DNA of 64,000 bases. Origin: Flavobacterium pectinovorum (GTDB lineage: Bacteria; Bacteroidota; Bacteroidia; Flavobacteriales; Flavobacteriaceae). The stretch spans positions 62,001 to 126,000 of the forward strand of contig NZ_RCZH01000004.1 of assembly GCF_006438875.1 (NCBI RefSeq). Direction: 5' to 3'. This document shows positions 17,880 to 25,913 of the stretch, one piece after another. The position numbers and the translations under genes are program-made. Positions within the stretch are counted from its first letter, which is position 1; each line of letters opens with the position of its first letter. The notes below the pieces were generated by a model that was given only the letters and a program-made list of their open reading frames with translations, ran no database searches and had not been told where the DNA came from.

Positions 17880-18247
17880 TTTAAAATTCTTTTAAAAAAT
17901 AGATTTTGGTAGAAAACAAGTGCCATTTGTAAGATACAATCATTTATTGGTTCGATACACTGTTTCGTTAAATGTACTTGCCAGATAATAAACAAAATAG
18001 AAACTATGAAAGCACTTGAAAATAAAAACACTGAAAGTTTAGAACAAGTAATCTCCAGATAGTGGAAAAAAATTTATTTTAACATTATTATTTTTAAGAA
18101 AAATATTATAATACAAAAATAACACTTATACTTGTGGTAATCAAAATCTTACTTTTATTTTCATTAAAGCAAAGTGCACGTTGCAGAAAATTAAATTGAT
18201 GTTGGTTATTTTAAGATAACTATTTATTAATTAAAAAACTAAAAATT
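17880..18247. other. Leader region of the RiPP cluster
   Basis: This AT-rich region holds no recognised gene. A mini reading frame at 18006-18062 (MKALENKNTESLEQVISR) has a leader-like sequence but stops after 18 residues; it could be the stub of an older precursor gene. The promoter for the precursor gene must be within the last 200 bp. Confidence 0.35.
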
Positions 18248-18505
18248 ATGAATTTAGAAAGTTTAAAATTAGACAAGTTTAAAGACTGTACTTTAAAAAA
18301 AGAACAATTGTTTATGCTAAATGGAGGTGGTATTAAATCGGATCCAGGAACCGTTTGTGGTCTACATGCGGGTAAGCTGCAGAAATATGACTATGGCTAT
18401 GATATTGAAAGAGGAGGACATCTAACATTTCATGACAGATTTAACGTCCGTCAATGTGACCCTATTCTTAAACTAACAGAAGAAGATCGTCTTCCTTTGC
18501 GATAA
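18248..18505 (+). CDS. RiPP precursor peptide, grasp-with-spasm type
   Basis: The 85-residue peptide starts with a Bacteroidetes-type leader: LKLDKFKDCTLKKEQLFML, then Asn-Gly-Gly-Gly at residues 25-28, the double-glycine type cleavage region. The core of about 57 residues has two Cys (37, 70), several Lys, Thr, Ser, Asp and Glu residues usable for ester or amide cross-links, and a Gly/Tyr-rich part. Downstream genes encode an ATP-grasp ligase and a SPASM protein, which defines the grasp-with-spasm class. A strong hairpin follows the gene, so expression of the precursor probably exceeds that of the enzymes. The mature structure cannot be predicted from sequence alone. Confidence 0.85.
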   Translation: MNLESLKLDKFKDCTLKKEQLFMLNGGGIKSDPGTVCGLHAGKLQKYDYGYDIERGGHLTFHDRFNVRQCDPILKLTEEDRLPLR

Positions 18506-18540
18506 GTTATTTTCTCTTAATAAAATAATTGTCACAATTG

Positions 18541-18580
18541 AACGAGTCTGAATCCTTAAAATAAATTCAGACTCGTTTTT
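18541..18580 (+). terminator. Terminator/attenuator after the precursor gene
   Basis: A perfect 13 bp stem (18541-18553 against 18565-18577) is followed by Ts. It lies inside the cluster, between the precursor and the processing genes, as expected for differential expression. Confidence 0.9.
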
Positions 18581-18632
18581 ACACAACCAAAATAGGCTTC
18601 CATTCCTTGTTTAATTTACTAAACTTATTATT

Positions 18633-20384
18633 TTGAGAAAAACTTATATAATAACGCTAATTATTCTAATAAACATTGCTTTTATCAATGTGTCATCGGG
18701 ACAGAGCCAACCAAAACTTATAACTTATAATCAAAAGAATTTTGAAAAAAACAAAGTCTTTGATGAAGTATATAATTTATGGAATGGAAAAATGTATTGG
18801 CTTCCCAAATCAAATGACAGTACATCTTATTTTGTAGATGACAGGAATTATAAAGGGACTATTAACTATGGAGTAACATTTCGAAGCAAGACATATAAAA
18901 ACTTTACTTTTGTAGAACATTTGTCTATGTGTTTTTTGAAAGTAGAGATCAGTAAATGTACTTATAACCCAAAAGATAACAGTATAGACATAGAAGGTTT
19001 TGTGAGTGGGAATGATGATTGGGGCTCAAACATACTATTTAAAACAAAAAAAACAAAAAACTACATTGACATTTTTATCGGAGAAAAAACAGATACTTTA
19101 AAGGCTCGTTATCTGGGTAAGATTGTTAATAAAGATAGTGTAGAAGTAAAACTGAAAAACAAAGAAATAGATCAGGCTTCTACAATTCTGGACACATTTC
19201 CTGCTTTTTATTTTAAGAATTATTCTCACTACAAAACAATTCTAGGAACAAGACTGCCCTTTAAAATAAGTGGAAAAGTCACAAAAAACACTTTGCTTGC
19301 ATTTGGCTCATCCTCAAGCTATTCTGAGATTTTTGATTTAGGTTCTATGATTTATGACCCGAAAAAAAATCAACAAAAAAAAATAATACCCAAAACAGAA
19401 ATTAATTGTAGACCTCTGATTACTGCTAACGACCTAATAGCAGATATTGAAAAAGAAAAAGCACAAAAACAAGAAATCACTTATTATACTTATACACAAA
19501 AAGCTGAGAATTATATTCTAAGCAGACAATATGCCAAAGCTAAAGAAGAATATAATTTGCTGAGCCAAAATTATCCCACTTTGTATGCAAGAGATATTCA
19601 TAACGCTGTTCGTTGTGCTATTTTGTCCAGAGATATCAAAACTGCTTTTGTATGGAGCGAAAAACTGGCCTTAAAAGGGATTGAATTGCCGTATTTTAAT
19701 GCTAAAATTTTTAACGGTTTTCGAAAAAATCCGGAATGGAAAAATTTTAGTCTAAAATACGATTCGATCTGCAAAAAAGTTCAGAGTAAATGGAATTTAA
19801 ATCTAAAAAAAGAATTAACAGATCTACAAAACGAAGACCAAGCTGAGTATGGATTGGAAAACCGAAAAAGTCCAAAAATATTATATGAAACAACCGAAAC
19901 AGTTACCGGTAAATTTATCGATTTATTAAAAAAAGAAGGGTACCCATCCGAAGAAAAAATAGGCTCCCTTGTAAAAAGGGATACCGCATTGATCCCTTTT
20001 CCTCATTTTAATATTTTAATTATTCATGCCCTGCAACAAAAGCCTGATAATTTGCCTGCTCTAACCGAAATACTCGATAAAAGCATTGCTTCTTTTGAAT
20101 ATGACAGTAAACGAAGTGGTAATAATGGCAATGAATTTGGATCTTGCTTTCGTATCTATAAAGGCAACTTGTATAACTTGAAATCCTGCGGAACAAGAAG
20201 TGATGTTGAGATTAGAAAAATAAGTTTCAAATTCAATAATCCTAATAGCTTTATTATGGATTATGGCAATTTTTTAGTTGAAGGTTACAACCCTAAAAAC
20301 CCAAAAATAGCAGATGACTATTATGAAGAAAACTGCAATTTAATCATGAAACTTACGGATGACTGGGAGTTTTATGACAAATAA
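18633..20384 (+). CDS. Secreted protein of the RiPP cluster, function unknown
   Basis: The gene begins with TTG; an N-terminal signal peptide (about 1-24, ending INVSSGQ) supports this start. The 583 residues contain a TPR-like helical region at about 285-380 (AENYILSRQYAKAKEEYNLL, RDIKTAFVWSEKLA). The C-terminal part (about 400-583) is of unknown type. It lies between precursor and maturase genes, and 11 bp before the ATP-grasp gene, so it belongs to the cluster. Possible roles are export, immunity or a periplasmic receptor, but the sequence does not decide among them. I do not recognise the family. Confidence 0.7.
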   Translation: MRKTYIITLIILINIAFINVSSGQSQPKLITYNQKNFEKNKVFDEVYNLWNGKMYWLPKSNDSTSYFVDDRNYKGTINYGVTFRSKTYKNFTFVEHLSMCFLKVEISKCTYNPKDNSIDIEGFVSGNDDWGSNILFKTKKTKNYIDIFIGEKTDTLKARYLGKIVNKDSVEVKLKNKEIDQASTILDTFPAFYFKNYSHYKTILGTRLPFKISGKVTKNTLLAFGSSSSYSEIFDLGSMIYDPKKNQQKKIIPKTEINCRPLITANDLIADIEKEKAQKQEITYYTYTQKAENYILSRQYAKAKEEYNLLSQNYPTLYARDIHNAVRCAILSRDIKTAFVWSEKLALKGIELPYFNAKIFNGFRKNPEWKNFSLKYDSICKKVQSKWNLNLKKELTDLQNEDQAEYGLENRKSPKILYETTETVTGKFIDLLKKEGYPSEEKIGSLVKRDTALIPFPHFNILIIHALQQKPDNLPALTEILDKSIASFEYDSKRSGNNGNEFGSCFRIYKGNLYNLKSCGTRSDVEIRKISFKFNNPNSFIMDYGNFLVEGYNPKNPKIADDYYEENCNLIMKLTDDWEFYDK

Positions 20385-20395
20385 AAAAATAGGTT

Positions 20396-21343
20396 ATGAT
20401 TTTGATATATAGCAAAGACGTCGATGATTTTGTGAATAATGTTATGGATTGTCTAGACGAAGATTTTGTAAGGATCGGCGAATCTGATAAAGTCAGTATT
20501 GAAGCAATGGATTTTAGCAATGAAAAAAGTTCTTATGTATTAAAAACCGGTTATTTAGAAAATATAGAATTAGAAAAAATTCAAAGTATCTGGTTCAATG
20601 GCGGCTGTATTAATTCTGGAGGAAGTGATTATGAGAATAAATGTTATGAAGTTCTCAACGATGCTTTTATGCTGCAAAAATCAATTAAAAAAATCGGAAA
20701 AAGAATTGCTGATTTCGAAACGAACCGTCTTGATATCATGCTGGAAGCAAAAGAACAGGGATTGAAAATTCCGCATACTTTAATAACCGGCAGTAAAGAA
20801 AAATTGCTGGCATTCTATGATATTTTTGCTAACAAAAACGGAATTGTTTCTAAAAGGATATTGGATACACTCTATTATCAGGATGATGATTATTTGTATA
20901 ATTTTAATTTAACTTTTCTAATAACTCCAGAAATCCTTCAGAAAACATCTACTGAATTTGCTATTTCATTTTTTCAGGAAAGAATAATAGCCGATTTTGA
21001 AATTAGGGTGATTTATATCGATGGTAATTTTTATTCAATCGCTATTCACATTTTTGACGATACAATTGATTATAGAACAAAGTTTATTGAAATGGATAAT
21101 ATAAGAATTGTCCCTTTTAAATTGCCCATAAACATTGAAGAAAAACTCGATAAGGTTTTTAAAAAATTCCATCTCAATTATGGTTCGGCAGATCTTATGT
21201 ATTGTAATGGTGATTATTATTTTCTTGAAATAAACCCAACAGGACAAGTAAGCTTCATGAACAACACCTGCAATTATTATCTGGAAAATAAACTAGCTGA
21301 AATCTTAAAAAATGGAAAACAAAAAACCAATCAATATTTTTAA
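20396..21343 (+). CDS. ATP-grasp peptide maturase of a grasp-with-spasm system
   Basis: This 315-residue protein is an ATP-grasp ligase of the graspetide/MvdD-like group. The N-terminal domain (1-100) is followed by a lysine-bearing ATP lid segment (about 130-160) and the metal-binding end YCNGDYYFLEINPTGQVSFM, with Glu and Asn in FLEINPTG as metal ligands. Enzymes of this kind join side-chain carboxylates of the precursor to Ser, Thr or Lys side chains using ATP. Gene order (precursor, ATP-grasp, SPASM) matches grasp-with-spasm systems. It overlaps the next small reading frame by 32 bp. Confidence 0.88.
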   Translation: MILIYSKDVDDFVNNVMDCLDEDFVRIGESDKVSIEAMDFSNEKSSYVLKTGYLENIELEKIQSIWFNGGCINSGGSDYENKCYEVLNDAFMLQKSIKKIGKRIADFETNRLDIMLEAKEQGLKIPHTLITGSKEKLLAFYDIFANKNGIVSKRILDTLYYQDDDYLYNFNLTFLITPEILQKTSTEFAISFFQERIIADFEIRVIYIDGNFYSIAIHIFDDTIDYRTKFIEMDNIRIVPFKLPINIEEKLDKVFKKFHLNYGSADLMYCNGDYYFLEINPTGQVSFMNNTCNYYLENKLAEILKNGKQKTNQYF

Positions 21344-21479
21344 TGGTTTAAAATCTAAAGTAGATAAACAACCACAAAATCAAACAAAACCAAAAAGTAA
21401 TCTGATTGCAATTAGATTTTATCAAAATTCTAAAAATATCTCAAAACCATTTGTCAAACCAATTTCTAAAATAATCTGA
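21312..21479 (+). CDS. Small basic protein between ATP-grasp and SPASM genes
   Basis: A 55-residue frame starts at ATG inside the end of the ATP-grasp gene and stops 1 bp before the SPASM start. It begins MENKKPINIFNGLKSK and is Lys/Asn/Gln-rich, ending KPFVKPISKII. Its tight packing, and the otherwise unused 137 bp between the two enzymes, favour a real gene. It could be a second precursor, a leader-binding partner or an accessory; it lacks a GG motif. No family is recognised. Confidence 0.5.
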   Translation: MENKKPINIFNGLKSKVDKQPQNQTKPKSNLIAIRFYQNSKNISKPFVKPISKII

Positions 21480-21480
21480 T

Positions 21481-22410
21481 TTGAAACAATCTAACTTTAT
21501 TCTTTTTGCCGACTGTATTCCCGTTAAAGGAATTAACAGAAGTATTATTTGTGATACCAAGAATAACAATTTCTATTTCATTCCCAATGGATTATATGAT
21601 ATTTTAGAACCGTACAATGGCAAAACCATTGGAGCTATAAAAAATGATTTTGAATATCAATACGATGAAATGATGCATGATTTTAAGGCTTTAATACCTC
21701 AATTCGAATCCTTAAAATGTTCTTATATTCAGTTGAGGTTTTATAAAGAAATAAGTCTTGATTATATAAAAAGTATTGTTGAATTATTAAAAAAAGAAAA
21801 GTCCAGAATTGTTTCGATTGATTTTATAATTCCCTATCATGAGAAATTTAAATTGGAAGAATTAAATATACTATTATCAGAAAACAGCAGGATACATTCG
21901 ATCATAATTTTTAATTCGCCTTATGACAAAAGTTTTGAACCTTTAAGACAACAGATGGGTTATATAATGCTCACAGCAAGAAACATTATTAACGAAAAAA
22001 ATTGCGGAATAATAAAAGATGAATATTTCTATTCAAACATCAAACTTTTCAGTGAATCCCTTCACCACAACACTTGCCTAAACAGAAAGATATCTATTGA
22101 CAAAGATGGCTATATAAAAAACTGTCCGTCGATGTCTGCAAGTTTCGGCAATGTAAAAGATACTACTTTAGAAGAAGTTTTAGATCAACCTCTCTTCAAA
22201 AAATATTGGAATATCACCAAAGATAAAATAGCAGGTTGTAAGGATTGCGAGTTTAGACACATTTGTACAGATTGCCGTGCCTATATCGAAGAACCAGAAA
22301 ACTTATTCTCAAAACCTTTAAAATGCGGTTACAATCCATACACAAATGAATGGTTAAAATGGAGTACAAACCCTTTAAAACAAAAAGGAATTGAATTTTA
22401 CGGAATCTAA
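21481..22410 (+). CDS. SPASM domain peptide maturase, grasp-with-spasm
   Basis: The 309-residue protein starts at TTG. Its C-terminal third has a SPASM-like cysteine cluster: Cys in NTCLNRK, KNCPSM, GCKDCEFRHICTDCRAY and LKCGYN, able to bind auxiliary iron-sulfur clusters. I see no N-terminal CxxxCxxC radical SAM motif (the start reads LFADCIPVKGINRSIIC), so it may not cleave SAM itself. It is the last gene of the cluster, and its stop abuts a broken hsdS gene on the other strand. Together with the ATP-grasp enzyme it would modify the peptide encoded at 18248. Confidence 0.85.
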   Translation: MKQSNFILFADCIPVKGINRSIICDTKNNNFYFIPNGLYDILEPYNGKTIGAIKNDFEYQYDEMMHDFKALIPQFESLKCSYIQLRFYKEISLDYIKSIVELLKKEKSRIVSIDFIIPYHEKFKLEELNILLSENSRIHSIIIFNSPYDKSFEPLRQQMGYIMLTARNIINEKNCGIIKDEYFYSNIKLFSESLHHNTCLNRKISIDKDGYIKNCPSMSASFGNVKDTTLEEVLDQPLFKKYWNITKDKIAGCKDCEFRHICTDCRAYIEEPENLFSKPLKCGYNPYTNEWLKWSTNPLKQKGIEFYGI

Positions 22411-22411
22411 A

Positions 22412-22495
22412 CATCCCCCAATCATCCGTAATTTCTCCCAACCATTCTACATCGCTTGGTTTGTAAGTTTTGTGTCTTTGCAGACTAGTTTTCAT
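22412..22495 (-). pseudogene. hsdS: 5' remnant of hsdS, type I restriction specificity subunit
   Basis: Reading leftwards from ATG 22495, the frame gives MKTSLQRHKTYKPSDVEWLG then EITDDWGM. This is the standard start of HsdS target-recognition subunits (YKDSGVEWLGEIPxHW). The ATG overlaps the stop of the yhcG-like gene (ATGAAAACTAG), as in intact operons. After about 28 codons homology ends exactly at the 3' end of the RiPP cluster, so the rest of hsdS is lost. Confidence 0.8.
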
Positions 22496-23633
22496 TTTCA
22501 GGAGTATTGTTAGGTTCAAAAAATTCTTTTTCAATGTCTTCAATACTAGGTAAACTCGATTTAAGGTCGTCTGGCAATAATTGTGTGAGTTCATATTCAG
22601 AAACTCCAATGGGTTTGTTTAGGTCCCGCAAGGCATATTCGGCAAAAATTTTGTCTTTGCCTTTGCATAGTATCAAACCTATAGTAGGCTTGTCGGTTTC
22701 GTGTTTTAATAAATCATCAACTGCCGAGCAATAAAAATTCATTTTACCTGCATACTCGGGCATAAAATCACCTTTTTTCAAATCTATAACAATAAAGCAA
22801 CGCATTTTGAGATGGTAAAATAGTAGGTCTAGCTGAAAATCTTTGTCACTGATTTCTAGTTTGTATTGTCGGCCTACAAAGGCAAAACCAGCACCTAATT
22901 CGAGTAGAAATTTTTCAACGTGTTTTACGAGTTCCAACTCCAGTTCTCTTTCAGAAAACTCGGTTGCGAGTGTAATAAAATCAAAAATATAAGGATCTTT
23001 AAAGGTTTGCTTTGCCCAAAGTGAATGAGAATTGGTAAGCGTATTGTCGAAATTATGAACCAATGCACCTTGCCGTTCGTGAACTTTACTTTTTATTTGT
23101 GCTAGCAAAGTATCTCGGCTCCAACCTTCTTTCAAGATTTGTTGCATATACCAATAGCGTATGGGCAAATCTTTTATTTTTTGAATTAATATGATGTGAT
23201 GTGCCCAGCCAATTTTTGTAATTAGTTGTTGATTAATAACCTCTAATTGCGCAACGGGTAATTTCGTAATTGCATCATTTTCTAATTCGGCAACGGACAG
23301 TTGCAAAATTGTGTTCGTTTCTAATTCGGCAACGGGTAGTTGCCAAATTGAGAAATTAGAATATTCAGTATAAAAAGAAACCATCGTTCTTATATTCCTT
23401 TCGGAAAATCCCTTCACTTCAGCCAGTTCGTTTTTTAAATCGATAGCCAATTTGGGGATAACGCCTTTTCCCCAGCCTTTTTGTCGCTGCTGGTTATAAA
23501 TCATTCTACCAATGTCCCAATAGGTGACCAACATTTCGGCATTGGCTGCAAGATTGACTTTTAATTGTCCTTGACGGACCCTATTTTTAATGTCGGTTAG
23601 TAAACCTTTGTATATCTCTATTTCGGCACTCAT
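22485..23633 (-). CDS. YhcG family PDDEXK nuclease (DUF1016)
   Basis: The 382-residue protein has the DUF1016 N-terminal helical domain (YWDIGRMIYNQQRQKGWGKGV, VKGFSERNIRTM) and the C-terminal PDDEXK nuclease domain: FVGRQYKLEISDKDFQLDLLFY, then CFIVIDLKKGDF, where Asp and the D-x-K provide the metal site. Family members often sit in type I restriction operons. Here it lies between remnants of hsdM and hsdS. An insertion of three near-repeats (LPVAELE, LSVAELE, LPVAQLE) at about residues 98-132 looks like a recent local duplication. The gene is intact, so it may still act. Confidence 0.88.
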   Translation of the reverse strand: MSAEIEIYKGLLTDIKNRVRQGQLKVNLAANAEMLVTYWDIGRMIYNQQRQKGWGKGVIPKLAIDLKNELAEVKGFSERNIRTMVSFYTEYSNFSIWQLPVAELETNTILQLSVAELENDAITKLPVAQLEVINQQLITKIGWAHHIILIQKIKDLPIRYWYMQQILKEGWSRDTLLAQIKSKVHERQGALVHNFDNTLTNSHSLWAKQTFKDPYIFDFITLATEFSERELELELVKHVEKFLLELGAGFAFVGRQYKLEISDKDFQLDLLFYHLKMRCFIVIDLKKGDFMPEYAGKMNFYCSAVDDLLKHETDKPTIGLILCKGKDKIFAEYALRDLNKPIGVSEYELTQLLPDDLKSSLPSIEDIEKEFFEPNNTPENEN

Positions 23634-23724
23634 TTCTGTACAATTTATAATATTGAATAACCCTACTTAATTGTCGTGACAGTACAACTACAATTTTTAG
23701 ATTAGTTTCTATTCAACATAATTT

Positions 23725-24000
23725 TTATTCGTCCTGGCTGTCATATCGGTTCCAATAAAAAAGTGCCCCTTCAGTATCAACGGTTTTATAATAGTCCACT
23801 AATTTAATGTATAAAGCATCTCCAACACCAAGTATTGTCAATGATAATAAATTGTCAAGCAAAAACTCTATGGTACTATTATCGGTACATTTTTCGCTAA
23901 TAATCCTGTCCACTTCTTTTTCTAAGGCAGGAAGATGTTTTTCCAACTCAGCATTAAAATTATCTATTAAAGCTTTAATATCATTTACTGACTTATCCAT
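23725..24000 (-). CDS. Small acidic protein of the decayed type I restriction operon
   Basis: The 91-residue product is helical and acidic (MDKSVNDIKALIDNFNAELE...), with no motif recognised. Its ATG follows the stop of the hsdM remnant by one base, so it was translated in the same operon, between hsdM and yhcG. It could be a small accessory of the restriction system. The function is unknown. Confidence 0.6.
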   Translation of the reverse strand: MDKSVNDIKALIDNFNAELEKHLPALEKEVDRIISEKCTDNSTIEFLLDNLLSLTILGVGDALYIKLVDYYKTVDTEGALFYWNRYDSQDE

Positions 24001-24001
24001 T

Positions 24002-24097
24002 TTATTTTAATGCTAAAATTTCAACAATTAAACCATCGCTTTCTTTTTCTAAAGCTAAAATATCAGCTGTAACTTCTTCGATATTTCTTAAAGGTTT
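24002..24097 (-). pseudogene. hsdM: 3' remnant of hsdM, type I DNA methyltransferase
   Basis: The last 31 codons before a TAA read KPLRNIEEVTADILALEKES followed by DGLIVEILALK, matching the usual C-terminus of HsdM (ALEKESEGLMxEIL). An in-frame stop lies directly upstream. Another frame at about 24088-24160 reads YGSHDYEDIVYLLDKNL, which looks like the end of an unrelated gene (SHDxEDI as in nucleotidyltransferase-like proteins). This marks a recombination scar. Confidence 0.65.
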
Positions 24098-24150
24098 TTA
24101 TCTAACAAATATACAATATCTTCGTAATCATGACTACCATAGAAATCATC

Positions 24151-24176
24151 ATATCGCATATCGCAATATGCGATAT
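24151..24176. repeat. Perfect 11 bp inverted repeat
   Basis: ATATCGCATAT (24151-24161) pairs with ATATGCGATAT (24166-24176) around a 4-nt loop. It lies just past the stop of the antiporter gene but has no T tract on that strand, so terminator function is doubtful. Confidence 0.5.
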
Positions 24177-24202
24177 TGAATTATTAAAACAAAATCAATC
24201 TC

Positions 24203-25804
24203 CTACTCCTCATACATTTCCATCCACAATCTAGTCTCTTCCAAATCCAATTCCTTTTCAATCTTCCTAAAAATCTCCTCATTGACAGAACCAGACTTAT
24301 GCATCGATTCTAATTTGTCACGTTCAACATTCAGCAAGTCGATTTGAATTTTGGTAAAATCATTGAAGATCTCTCCTCCCACTAAATTTCCTTTTCCGAA
24401 GAAGTTGGCAGGAAGTTCCGTTTTTTGAAGGCGGTTGAATTTTACTTCGTACTTGCTTTTGATGTTGTGAAGCAAGTCATCGTTGAGCAACGAGAAATTG
24501 TCTTCGATATGGGTAATAGTTTGTGAAACGATGATGTTTCGAATCTCATATTCTTCGGCAAGAATAGAATATTTTTCAATTTTTAGTTTTTTGATCAGCC
24601 ACGGCAATGTAAGTCCCTGAATGACCAAAGTGGAAAGAATCACACAAAACACCAGATAAATGATGAGGTTCCTTAGAGGGAAAACCTCCGTTTTATTCAT
24701 CATTAACGGAAGTGCCAAAGCCGCCGCCATCGACACGACACCACGCATTCCGGACCAACCGAAAACAATCATGTTTCTAAAATCAAATTCTTCCTGTAAA
24801 CGGATCTTTTTACTGATATATCGTGGAAGTAAAGTTGCCGGAATCACCCATAAAAAACGCACCAGAATCACGACCAAACTTACCGAAGCACCCCAAACAA
24901 ATAAGGACCAACCAGAATAATGCTCAATTCCCAAAATGATTTGTCGCAACTGCAATCCGATTAAGATAAAGATCAAACCGTTTAAGATATTCGTTAAAAC
25001 GCTCCAAATCGTTCCTGTCGTCATTCGGCTTTCGTGCGTGAAAATCGTTCCCGATCTGGCCGAAAGAAAAAGTCCGGTTGCCACAACGGCCAAAACTCCC
25101 GAAGCTTCAAAATGTTCGGCAATTAAATAAGAGGCAAAAGGCGTTAAAAGCGTTAAGGTTGCCTCAATTACTTCATCACAAACAAATCTTTTATGAATAA
25201 AACTCATCACATATCCAACACCTAAACCAATCACAATTCCTAATACCGACATTACAACAAAGTTTAATCCTGCTTGCCAAAGCACAAAATTTCCGGCTGT
25301 AATCGCGGTTAACGCATATTTGTAAGCGACCAGACCACTGGCATCATTCACCAGACTTTCGCCTTCTAGAATCGCAATTAATCTCGGGTGCAAACCCAAA
25401 CCTTTGGTAATAGAAGTTGCTGAAACCGCATCTGGTGGCGAAACTATTGCGCCCAAAAGAAACGCTAACGGCCAGGAAATATCATCAATCAACATATGTG
25501 CGGCAATCGCAACAGCAACCGTGGTAAACAGAACCAAACCGACAGCTGCAAGCGTAATTGGTCGAATAGTTTGTTTAAAATCAGCCCAACTGGTGTACCA
25601 GGCGGCATGATATAAAAGCGGCGGCAGAAAGACAATAAATACCACTTCGGGACTTAATGCAATTACCGGAAGTCCAGGAATAATACTGATCACCACACCG
25701 CAAAGTACCAACACAATCGGAATGGGGAAATTGTACTTTTTACTAACAAGACTCAGAAAAGCGACTCCAAATAGTAACATGATAATTACGGTAATATTCT
25801 CCAT
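24203..25804 (-). CDS. Na+/H+ antiporter, CPA1 family
   Basis: The protein has 533 residues: about 12 membrane helices in the first 400, then a charged cytosolic tail of about 130. The family signature is clear: GAIVSPPDAVSATSI in one helix and GESLVNDASGLVAY in the next, where the Asn-Asp pair binds the cation. It exchanges Na+ (or K+) for protons at the inner membrane. The gene stands alone between the restriction scar and the tandem array, and its 5' side is close to the array, so its promoter is within 25805-25913. Confidence 0.92.
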   Translation of the reverse strand: MENITVIIMLLFGVAFLSLVSKKYNFPIPIVLVLCGVVISIIPGLPVIALSPEVVFIVFLPPLLYHAAWYTSWADFKQTIRPITLAAVGLVLFTTVAVAIAAHMLIDDISWPLAFLLGAIVSPPDAVSATSITKGLGLHPRLIAILEGESLVNDASGLVAYKYALTAITAGNFVLWQAGLNFVVMSVLGIVIGLGVGYVMSFIHKRFVCDEVIEATLTLLTPFASYLIAEHFEASGVLAVVATGLFLSARSGTIFTHESRMTTGTIWSVLTNILNGLIFILIGLQLRQIILGIEHYSGWSLFVWGASVSLVVILVRFLWVIPATLLPRYISKKIRLQEEFDFRNMIVFGWSGMRGVVSMAAALALPLMMNKTEVFPLRNLIIYLVFCVILSTLVIQGLTLPWLIKKLKIEKYSILAEEYEIRNIIVSQTITHIEDNFSLLNDDLLHNIKSKYEVKFNRLQKTELPANFFGKGNLVGGEIFNDFTKIQIDLLNVERDKLESMHKSGSVNEEIFRKIEKELDLEETRLWMEMYEE

Positions 25805-25913
25805 TTTTTATATTATTTTGGTAATTCTGGTATAAGAGTACGAATATAATATTTTTAAAGTTTTCTTTTTGCCACTCCCGAAACTTCGGGATAAAATGAT
25901 TAAAATGATTTTG

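Noticed and set aside
22253..22609. 118-codon minus-strand frame across the SPASM gene end
   Set aside because: Only its middle 28 codons match HsdS; the rest is antisense to the SPASM gene or lies out of frame within yhcG. It is reported as a remnant instead.
24088..24160. End of a nucleotidyltransferase-like gene (YGSHDYEDIVYLLDKNL)
   Set aside because: The segment is too short to call; kept only as part of the recombination scar.
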